This document shows, piece after piece, positions 25,558-37,500 of a stretch of 64,000 bases of DNA (position 1 is the stretch's first letter; every line of letters begins with the position of its first letter). A model generated the notes under the pieces. The model was not told the DNA's origin and did not search any database. It saw nothing but the letters and a program-made list of their open reading frames with translations. The position numbers and the translations under genes are program-made. The stretch is from Mercenaria mercenaria (taxonomy: Eukaryota > Mollusca > Bivalvia > Venerida > Veneridae). The stretch spans positions 67,783,501 through 67,847,500 of the forward strand of contig NC_069362.1 of NCBI RefSeq assembly GCF_021730395.1. The letters run 5' to 3'.

Positions 25558-28500
25558 ATGGATGAGTCGCTCGACGATTACATTTCTAAGTCAAATTTCA
25601 AAATAAAGATTGGGTAAGAAACCTTGATTTATATTTATATGGTATTGAAATACAATAATCTAAATGAATATAACTGAAAACACATTAATTTTGTCGCGGT
25701 TTTCGTAAATAAGCGGAAGAATGATCTTACATCGCGAAATCTCAGTACATTTAAAAGTCATTTTGTATTTAACTGTTTAAACTCAGTTAGTAGAGCACAG
25801 GTCTGACTTGTACTGGGAGGATGATTTTCTCACCAAAATGCAACATCAAAATAATTCGGCTTTCAGATTGGTTTATATTTGTGACAGGCAATCTAAACGT
25901 CAAAACTTCGAAGGACCAAAGTAAGTTGGCAGGCCCTTCCCCAGAAATTTTTTAAGGCGCTGGGGTAAAGTTTGCGTGGCGGGATAAGGGGTGGGTGCGG
26001 GAGGGGTTTCCCCTCTCGTGTTCGATTTTTTTTAAAAAATCAAACCCAAATGGTGCTTTTTTAAGTATACCATATGCAAAAAAACACAACAACATGTATT
26101 TCATTACTTCTACATTTTTACATAATCATATAACCATCAATATATCATATACACTAAACAGATGTCCACTTCTTTTATATGTATTTTCAAACAACACATA
26201 TGTCCTTCCACTTCTTTTGTACTAACACCAACAGCACATAGGCATTTTTGTTTTCATATACCGGTAATTGTCTGTCTTTGGCTCTGTGCCATTCCTTTAC
26301 TGCACCACTGAAATTAAAGTCATTCAATTTTTGTCCCTGCATGGACACCATGAGTAAGGCATTAAGCACTTTTATGCTCACGGGTGAATGGTGGGTGGTC
26401 TTTACACATTCAACTGCTGAAACCTCTCTCACAATCTGAAAGTACGAAAAAAAAGTATTTGTTATTTTCCCAGAGCAAGGATAATCAAGGATGGATTTAT
26501 ATTGTAAAAGTTCCTAAGATTTGACATTTATCTTGTGTTCTTCTGCACAATGAATTGCAACAGTATTTCTGTTAAATATTTGTGGGTGTTAACAACACCA
26601 TTGCAGCTTTTTTACACACAGAAGCAGGTTCTGTATTTCAAGTTTAACTACTGTATTTTACTGCAAGCAGCAAGTTTCAGAAAGAACATGTATACACACC
26701 AGCTGTGGAGGTTAGTAGAAGCAGTCCCACTGTAGCGACTTTGCTCAGGTTTGGGTGAGACTTGGACAGATTACCAACAATCCACTCCATGGTGCGCAAA
26801 GTGTTCATCTGTGGTAAGGGTGGCTTTCGCATGTGCCCATTCAATAACCGCCCGGTCTTCTTCAAGGGAGAAGAGTGATGAAAGAGCCTGAAATGAAACA
26901 TAAGTTACAATGACATGTTTCAATGACTTGACAAAATGAATCATAACTTTTTTGTAGTTGATAAGTTTCTTGTTTTTTTTTCTTCTAAAATTCTTTGGAC
27001 CATACATGATGCTGTAAATATAGTCAGTAAATAATTAAATCAATGTTTATTTAGCATAGAAATATTGACTTCCTTGAAATACAGCAGAAGAGAATTCATT
27101 CATCCCTTTTACCGACTAGCCCAGTTCTTTACGTGAGAAAGTAGGCAGTTGCTTATTTTGAACTGGTCTTTCCCAGGAACGATGGTTAGGTAACCTGCCC
27201 TAAATTTTGTTATTCCACTGAAACTTGTATCATTTGGTCTTTGCATGTTTAGTTTGAGAGATACAAAAGCAAAGTGAAACACAAAATATCATAGTAGATA
27301 AAGTTTAATATTTAGAAATTAATAGCATCTTAAACAATTGTAATTAAACATCCTCAAAAAAGTTTGCTTCAGTTCATCCGGAACAATGATTTCAAACTTC
27401 AGTCAAAGAATCACTGGTCATTTTAATACAGTTGCCTTTCTCTGCTAATTATTACTCGATAACAATTAACTTACCCCTGCATTCCGTCACCAACTGTTAC
27501 CTCATTTCGTTGCAGAGACTAATTATAATCTTTAACTAATTATAATCCAATCACTCCTGCTCCAATTAACCGCAAACTTGTGAAAACACAGACTTTCACC
27601 AACACGTGTCGTCTTTAAACCCTTATCAGTACACGGTAAACTGCTAGCTACACTGTGTATTCATAAACTTCCCCGATCGATATTTACCTGAGGTATCTCA
27701 CAGGGATGAAATCGCTTACTGATTTAAGACGCTGCGCTAATAATTGAGGCACCGCGTGGGATAATTAAGCGCTGCGGGAAGCTGTATTTCGTGTTTTAAG
27801 CGCCGCGGTAGCGTGGCGCCTTATGCGGCTGGGGAAGGGCCTGGTTGGTATTATTATGGAGGATAAATCACAGTACACAGTCGTGTAAAATTATTGGTTT
27901 TATCGCTTGCACATATCGGTGTGTAGACACGTGGTAAACGTTAAAACTTGTGTAGTGCAAATCACCAGAAAATTCGTAATTTTGGAATATTATTTGATAA
28001 TTTTTACATAAATCAATGAGGAAGTGAATTCCCATTTGATACATGTAAGTTTTATTTGAATTTATGGCCAGTTCGTAAAATAATCATTATTTAAACCTTT
28101 AGCATGTAAAGCGGCGGCAGCAATGAAAATTTCATCGGAAATTTCTTCAGTTATTTTGGCCTTTCGAGTGTTTGACGCGAGTGGGGATATTGCCCATGTG
28201 AAAAAATTATCTCAATATTTCCTAAGATCACGTCAAATTAGTTGGACTTGGCTCTTGCTAGATCTAGTTGTCAACCAGTCGACTAAAAAATAAATTAATA
28301 ATTAATTTATCAGAAGTTCCGAGACAGCTTGAAAAATTTGGGCACTCTGCTGCTTGACCCCTCGATATCAACTCTACGGAATGAATTACGTCGTCACTGA
28401 AATAAATTGTCCTTCTGAAAGTTGGTTACACACTCGCATTCATTCTGTGAATTTGATACTTGGTACTATGATGCCTAAATTATTTCAAAATTTTAATCTT

Positions 28501-31500
28501 AGTCAGATAAGATAAGATTTATTTTGAGTTGGCAAGATGGCAACATATAAACATAAGCTCTTATAAATGAGCTTTTACAACCGACTACAATAATGACCAA
28601 CTTAGTCACTTGTATCAGGGATGTAAAATTCCACTCGCCTGCTCGCAGTGGCAAGTTTATCGAGGATAGCAGGGATCATCCTACAAGACAATTTGAGCGA
28701 TATCGTCGCTTTAAAGCCGGCCACTTTGCCTAATTATCGCCTCCGGGCGAAATCCAAATCGCCGAGTTTTTCAGCGAGTTATTATCTGTTTACTTAAAGT
28801 TGCAAAACTTGATGCATATTCTAGATTAAATTATCGATAAATCCATAGTCAACCCCGCCTTCCCGCTTGTCAAACTTCAGCCAATCGTAGCGTTATTATC
28901 TAACAGTGTCAGTCAATAATATTGTAAGCCGCCGCCATTTTGAAAATTTTCAATCGGCGTGTAAAAAGCCGATAAACTTAACGAGAGCATGATTTTATGC
29001 AACAATTCGTCACCTCAACGCAACAAAGTCGTATCTCTATATAAATTTATAATAAGGTACGACTTTGTTGCGTTGAGGTGACGAATTGTATATTATTCTT
29101 TCATTTTATTAAAGATTACTTCAAAAATTATTTCAATTACCATAATTACGGTCAATTTCTGTAAATGAACGGCTCGGGTACTGTGGATAAAAAATGATTT
29201 CGCGGACGTCAGAACTGCGGTACAAAATATTGTAAAAAGATTGCCATTAACTACGAGTTTGGTATTATTTTCGAAAAAAAAAAAAAAAAAAAAATTATAT
29301 GTATAAATCTGATCAAGTTGGTGCAAAAATTGGGCATTATAAAAGTACGAGAATCGAAACGTTAATGAAAATTTTCACGCCGTTTTGATCGTGCACCTGT
29401 TAAATTTACGAATTTCGGACATGTAAATTTTGGATGAAAATTTAAAGGCGACTTTTTCATAGCTAAGTTTATACTTTATTTAGAAATTCATGACAATGAT
29501 AATGCAAGAATTAATTTCCTTAAATAATTACTGTTTATAAGTTACAGCTAGACCCACAGAAAGTGGATATATATATAGGCAAGAAGCTGAATGCTATGCC
29601 AATTCTTCTCCTTAAATTTCTCAACTTCTCCCTAAATTCTGTGGAGGGAGAAGTCACTTCTCCCTAAAATTTTGACCTAGGCTGATCCCTGGATAGGACC
29701 TGTCTGTATACTTGACCTGTCAGGTTAGTGCATTTTATGTCTTAACTTACCAAAATTAAACAAAAATGTTCTGAATTACGACACTAAGATCGCAGACATC
29801 GCGAAAGTTGCCAAAAATGGCTGGACATTTGGTCCGGCAGTGCCTGAAAGTATGCCGGACCAAACAAAATTTTGCCGGACCGGACATTAATTATGAAATA
29901 AAAAGGAATCTTGCTTCCTTTTATCAGTATGCAGCTGTTGATATATTTTTCTTGTATACTATCTGTTCTACATTGCTTTGGATTCAAAAATCACCAGTAC
30001 CATGATTTATTCATAGCCAAGTAACATGATCAAAACACGCAACAGTACAGAATATTAACAAAAATTCCAAGTCTTAGGATCACTAGGTGTATTGTTTTCT
30101 CTTTCTCTGCTATATATACATTAAAACTTGACAGATCAACATTATAATGAACGGTATCACTACAGTTTCTATTCTCTACTGTACATTAAATTTGACAAAT
30201 TAACTCTTTGATCAACAGTTTCACTACAGTGTTAATTGCATCCAAAAATGAATGTATTTGTTACTCGTAGATTCTTGTCAACTTTCACTTTCTCGCCTTA
30301 AAAGCTTGCACAGTCGGTACAGTGCATAACCAGGTGCGGTCTTTTACCCATTTTTAATTGAACTTTCTATTGATCCTTTTACCCATTTTTAATTGAACTT
30401 TCTATTGATCCTTTTTTTCTTGTACTCTTTTATTTTCTTTTCTGCTCGCTCAGATTCCAACAATTTTCTTTTCTTTCCTGGTTTGGCACCAGCGTAATAC
30501 TTAAATGACACCATTTTGCCAAAGTCATCCGGTTATCGGAACTGGATAAACGCCGGATGGTCGGACCGGCCTTGACTCGGAAAACAGCGGTCCCTGTCAA
30601 AATCTTCTGGTCTTGTCCGTTGGACTGACGAATTTCGCGATGTCTGAAATCGATAACAATCTTTGAATAGGTAGATGCTTTAATTTATAGTTCCATCCCT
30701 TAATGATAATGAGTAACAAACATGCACAAGCAAGACTGAGATTATTATTATTATCGATAAAGATATTACAGTAAAACCATGTACTTTAAGCCAGTCAAGA
30801 TAAAACATATTTCATCCAAGTTCATGTTATTATTATCACTGTTTATTTTCCTGTACTTTAATTGCCAAAGCATAACTCCAGCGTCAAAACAAATAAACAT
30901 CCCTCCTTTATTTGGAAATTGACTAGGTGGTGCAAGAGAAAAGCAGGGGGAAAAAGAAAAGTGTTGCCGAGAAAATGAAATTCAAGCAAAGTGAATACAA
31001 TTAAACAAAAATGAAAAATAGTGAACAAGGAATATTGCCTGCTGCACAGTAAATGGGCCAATTTTTTTTTTAAACGTGTAACTGCATATTTCTTGTAGAG
31101 GAGCATCTGTTTCAAGTTTTGTTAAAACTGTATTCAATGTGTATTATTAGTATTCAAATGCTGCAGTAAAAAAATAATCACATCAAATTTTATGGCTGAA
31201 ATTGGCCCTTTTTTCATGTAATGCGTTAGCATTGGATATTTACCCGTTTGAAAAAATGCTACAGCATTTTAAAATAAGAAGATATAAGTTTGATTTGAGT
31301 ACCCTTAAGTAATTTTATTATCTTTTAAATAATATATTACATTGATGATCACTTAAGTCGTTACATTTTTAGCTCGACTATTCGAAGTAAATATGAACCA
31401 ACATATTATTGCCCTTTAATTGTTTTAAAATCTACAGATTTGTACATAACAAACCAACCAATTGGTAGAATTTCATTAAACTTCTTTCATTCTTTTCCAT

Positions 31501-34500
31501 GAACATTTATTATAAACATATGAAGTTGTGTACCCACACCTGGTCACCACCTTGCCTTGGTCCCGCCCCCCCCCCCCCCCAAAATGAATACTTATCAATA
31601 TGCAAAGTTGTACCGTTCCCCCACCTCACTCCTCCACCCAGTCATGCCCACCACCCCGATCATGCATGTGATGTTTTGTAGCCTCACCCTGCTTCTATTT
31701 GCTTCTTAGTAACATCCTTAACTTTTTGCCGTATATATTTATGCCATTCCTCACCCCAAACCCTTTCGGCGGGGAATACCAATCCATCGAATTTGCTTGT
31801 TAGACTTTTACTTTGTTGTGTAACTGTACTCTTGTCAGAGAAAGTGCTACAGGATTCATGTATAAAATTGCTAGTAGTAAGAAATATGTATTTTTTATTC
31901 CAGGAACACAAAACCCAAAGGGAATATAATAAACAAGCCAAATACTGGTGGGTTCCAGGGAAAGAAGAGGTTCACAGCGGGATTTCAGGGGAACAAGGTA
32001 ACCGATGTCTCGATCACGATACCAGCGGTGCGTAAAACTGGCCCGAATAACAGCAAAACAAATCAAATGAGAGATGCTCGTGAAAGACTTGTTTCCAAAA
32101 ATAAACCAGTGGATGCACGAGAAAAGCTGAATCAGAAAGCACAGAATACAGATGCAAGACAGAAATTGTTGACAATTAGGTCTCAGAAGGAACCTCAAGA
32201 TGCACGTGCAAAGATACAAGCCAAGAAACAACAACAACAACAAGTCAATCAATCACAGACACAGGGTGGAGCCTTCACTCTTACAAGAACAGTAAACATA
32301 TTTTTAGTTACCTTAAGGCTTATATTATAAAAGCCAGTCATTGCTTTATGGGGGTTTCTTTGGTTGAGCGGTTAGAGCTCTGACCTGTTGTCACATATCC
32401 TCACCATTGTTGGATTGTGGTCTGTGCTTGAGGTATAACCCTTCCAGTCAAGTTATCATAAAAGCCTTCTAACTAGGTTGTAGAAGGTATGTTCAGTTTT
32501 TCCAAGGTAACACCTGAAAAGTTGTCTGCCTTGTATCTTCCTCATCATAATATGCTGGAAGTTACAATAGTGCCTGAAATGTCAATGTGACTAAAACCAA
32601 ACTAAGCAATTCCATCAGGTTTCGCTAATTGCATTTATCCCCCCACCCCACCAGATATATGAAGTTTATTGGGACTATATTGATGTGATAAATGTACATC
32701 CGTCCATTTGTCTGTTCAGATAAGTATCTATAAAATCTTTCAAAGAAATTTCAAATTACTATACCTCTATGTTTACAATTCTGATGTGTCAACATCAAAG
32801 CATGACCTAACTCACTAGGTCCAAGGTCAAGTTTTCAGTTGGAGGTCAAAGAGCTTTAATTCATGTCTGTTTCAAATCTGCTTAACCTTACCCTGCCAAA
32901 TTTCTAAAATTGACTGATCTGTCATTCAATCTGGGCAGTACCACTTATTATTCAAAGGGGTGTTCACAGAAATTTACTGACTGAACAGTGAACAGTGCAG
33001 ACCATGATCAGCCTGCACTGATGTGTAGGCTGATCTTGGTCTGCACTGGTCGCAAAGGCAAAATTAATTGCTGCCAGCAGGCTAAAGGTTAAGCACTAGG
33101 ATTGTCATAAATTAGCTTCAGTTGTTCACTTTATAGCTTACACTTACAAGTTTTCTCATATCTACTTGCATTTCTCATATTGTAAACAGTGCTGATATTG
33201 CAGTTTATTTAAATTTTCCCTGTCTACATATTTTAGTTATATAATTTTCATTAAAATAACATATTTTTGAAAGTATTGACCTTCCATTAACGTAAATATT
33301 TCAAGTTATTCTACCAGATTTATATAGCAATAGTAATTAAGGAAAATTTGATGTTGAAACATTTATGTACAAAGATGTAGAGATAAAAAAGTTCACAATT
33401 TAAGTGTCATTTTGTAGTTGTATTGTTTAAGGTATTAACTTGTACATAGTTTGGAGAAATTGAAGTTAAGAGGTTCATAGGTGGAAAAATGCGTGCATAC
33501 CTGCCCGTTTAGCTCAATAGGGAGTGCACAGATCTACAAATTGCGGGATAATGGGTTTGATCCTTGGACGCGGCGTATGCTTCTGTGATGATTTGATAGA
33601 GACATTGTGTCTGCATTTTTTTTCCTCCACGTCTGATTCATGTGGGGAAGTTGGCAGTTACTTGCAGAGAACAGGCTTGTACCGGTAAAGAATCTAGGAA
33701 CACTAGTTGGGTTAACTGCCAACTGTTACATAACTGAAATACTGTTGAAAAAAATATACTGGTACTATTTTGGGCAAAACATTTCATGGGTTAGGCCAAA
33801 ACCGGGATGACGATTCATGGATTTCAAATTTTTACATAAAATAAATGGTTAATTAATAGCCTTGTTTGTAGGGATTTCATCAGTGAAACTAGGAAATCCA
33901 CGAAAATGAGTCCCCCACAAAAAGTAATAATTTCACAAAGGATTTATAAGGTATTGTTGAAAGAGCATTGAATAATTATATTTGTTGTACTGAATGAACT
34001 TCTTCACACATTTTCTTTACCCAGGTTTCCAACAATAACAACAACAACATTCAGCTGACACCAGGTCCAAAGGGTAACATCAACATAACAAAAACAGTAA
34101 GTGTATTTTACTACACAATTTAGATAAGATTGTGATGTGCTATATAATAATTGCAGCAGAGTTGAATGTACTTGTTTAAGATGTTCTATCTAACATACAT
34201 GTAAAATTAACAATTAGATGATGCTGAAAGGTCGATAAGCATGATGTGAAGGGGATACATTTTTGTATATTTATACATAATTAACCATAATAAACAAATG
34301 GGCCGCATCATGAGAAAACCAACATAGTGACTTTGCGACCAGCATGGATCCAGACCAGCCTGCACATCCGCACAGTCTGGTCAGGATCCATGCTGTTCGC
34401 TTTCAAAGCCTGTTGCAATTAGAGGAACTGTTAGCAAACAGCATGGATCCTGACCAGACTGCGTGGATGCGCAGGCTGGTCTGTATCCATGCTGGTAGCA

Positions 34501-37500
34501 GTCACACTATGTTGGTTTTCTCATGGCGCGTCTCAAATATGTAATGTCCACAATATCCTTATAAACCTTGGTGGAGTGACAAAAGTCTAAAATTGATACA
34601 GAATACATCCTGTTTATAGTTTCGTTTAAAATGCATTTATATTATTCTATTAAGAATTTCAAAAATCACTTGTTGGAAAATACAGTAAACCTCGCTTATA
34701 AGGAACAGCTTGGGACCTCTAAAAATTGTTCCTTATAACCGAGGTTCCTTATATCCGTATAGCGAACTAATTCCTTGTAACCGAGTTTTGTATAACGAAC
34801 ACAATTTGTATAGCAAACACTATTTGACTGACGTTTGAAAAGGGCCCCGGGTCGACCATGAATCTTTATGTGAGAAAGTTGTGAGTCTAGTACCGGTCCT
34901 CTAGAGAGATGGTAAGATAAACTGACTGCGTGTATATGACTGAAATAGCGTTGAAACACGGCGTTTAAACCTAAACTAAGCCAAAATGTATGTCGGTAAG
35001 AATGACGTGATTTGTGTTTATTATTGTCGGCTATTTCTATCTTTTTTTTAGGAGAGCACTACATTATGATTATAAGATATGTTGCAGCCCTTACCTTGCT
35101 CGGCAGCATGTTATGTGAATAGGCATCAATACTAATATAAAATAAATGTTCAAATAATTAATATAAAAATGTTAAATTAGACTACCAATTAAATTTAAAA
35201 GTAGGATGTTTATGACATACAGTGCATTACGACTAGACAACGGCGCCATACATACGGACTAAAGTGTAAATTATACCTATAGTTTTGCTATTGTCTATTT
35301 TAGCACCTGATATAATTTTTACAATTGAAAATTTGGTAAACTGGACTGTTTGCCATTGTTAATCACGCATAATTAACACATTTATTTAGGATAGTATGAC
35401 ATCATGACCGTGTCCACGACTTATTTTCGTTCAGTATTGTTATCATGAAATACCTTATACATGTAGCTCTCAAACATAATCTCGAGTAAATATAAATTAA
35501 TGGTGATATTATTTATTTTCTTTTTAACATATCCGTGAAATAAAACAAACTAAAGATCATAGAAATGAAATAATATGTGTTTATTCATGTGCATAAAAGC
35601 GCGTAAAAGTGCTGACATTACTCGGACGTCATCAGCAATTCTCCTGTTTATTTCCAGTTTTCAATAATTTTTATTCTTTAGGTCTGTTCGCTATAACCGA
35701 GGGGTTTTCCATTGAATTTCGTACCTTGGGACTAGAAAAAATGTTCCTTATAACCGAGTGTTCCTTATAACCGAGTTCCCTATAACCGAGGATTTTTACA
35801 TTGAATAAAGAAGGAATTAAATCGGGGAAATGAAAAATGTTCCTTATAACCGAGTGTTCCTTATATCCGAGTTCCTTATAAGTGAGGTTTACTGTAGTAT
35901 GTTTGAGGTTAAAAACAAAAAGGCGGATATAAAAAAAAAACTGTTGAAAGATTGACATAATATATACCAGTATACTGCTGTGACATCTGTTAGAATAATT
36001 ATTTCATTGTGCTATATTGATTGCATACTGTCAAACTGGGATGAACTCAGAATGTTTAAATTTTTAATTTAGTTGATTTTAAACACTTCCTTTTTCTTCT
36101 CGCAGTTGACTAAGGTCATGCCACCTGGTTATGAGCATATTGTTGGACCCCCGACAAACGCTGCACCCCAGCTTACCACTGTGATGGGACCATCTGGTGT
36201 GAAAAACAGACTGGGTCCTCCAGCTGACACAACTATAAGATTTGGACCCACAACTGGTTCAACAGTGAAACTTGGCCATTCAGCTGGGCAAGATACAACT
36301 GTCAGATTGGGTCCCCCGTTAGGGTCCAATACAAACATACCTTCTATAACAAGGACCATCTCTAACCCCCATACTATAGAGCATGCTAAGCCCCATCCAA
36401 TGATTTCTCCCCCATGTGACCCTGTACCCACACCTTATGAAATCCAGTCTGTTACAAGGCAGCAAGCAACCACACCTAATGTACTTCCTACCCAACTTAT
36501 TTATCATGGTGGTCCACCCCAGCAGCTGCCAGCACCCTCCCAGACAACCCCATACCTTTATCCCCCTCAGCAAGTGCAGTCGACATATCCCCAGCCTCCC
36601 CAGCCAAGTCGTGTACTAGCTGAACAGCAAGGTCCACCATACCCAGTCAATGATCCTCTAGCATCCAGTCAGCAGGTAGGACTACATCAAGATATAAATA
36701 TTTGTTGCATTGAATAATCAGCATGAATCTTTCTATACTTTAATTTTGATTTGTATGATAAGATTTAACAGCATTTTCAAACAGTATATCAGTTATTATG
36801 TAAGGGTGGTCAGTTAGCCTAATTAGTGTTCCTGGCTTCCTGACTAGTATGACATTGTTCTGAGCACGTAACTTGACAATTTCCACACATGAATCGGAGG
36901 AATGAGGAAACAGTATTATTTTAGCCAATACCATAACATTTTAGCTCAACTTTTCGAAGAAAATGTAGAGCTATTGCACTCACCCCAGCGTCGATGTCGG
37001 CATCGCTGTTGGTTTAAGTTTTGATAAAATCAAATATCTCTGTTACTACAGAGCTATTGACTTGAAACTTAAAATAGTTATTTACTATCACAGTCTACAC
37101 TAGGAGAAACAATCTCCATAACTCTGATTTGAATTTAGACAGAGTTTTGCCCCTTTTTAACATAGAATTTTTTTGTTAAAGCTTAATATCTCTGTTACTA
37201 TCAAAGCTTTCGACTTGAAACTTGAAATAGTTCTTTACTATCACAGTCTACACCAGGAGAAGAGATACAAGTCCCATAACTCTGTTTGAAGTTTGACAGA
37301 TTTAGCCCCTTTTTAACTTAGAACTTTTTGGTTAAAGTTTTTGCTAAAGTCAAATAACTCTGTTGCTATCAAAGCTTTTGACTTGAAACTTAAAAAAGTT
37401 ACATTTCTGATGGACTAAACAACTTGGCCACCAGAGCTAAAAATAGTACTAACTTTGAGAATAGGAGACAAGAGAGCTTAGTATTTGGTATATGGCATCT

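Noticed and set aside
31684-31941. Minus-strand 85-residue frame with a W-G-E-E-W-H-K-Y segment as an exon
   Set aside because: The same block at 56150-56256 is inside a repeat element and is not open; no splice sites support it.
32028-32330. Taking 32028 as the start of a 100-residue gene
   Set aside because: The frame begins at GTG and is open upstream to a splice acceptor at 31901-31903; it is exon 2 of the POLDIP3-like gene.
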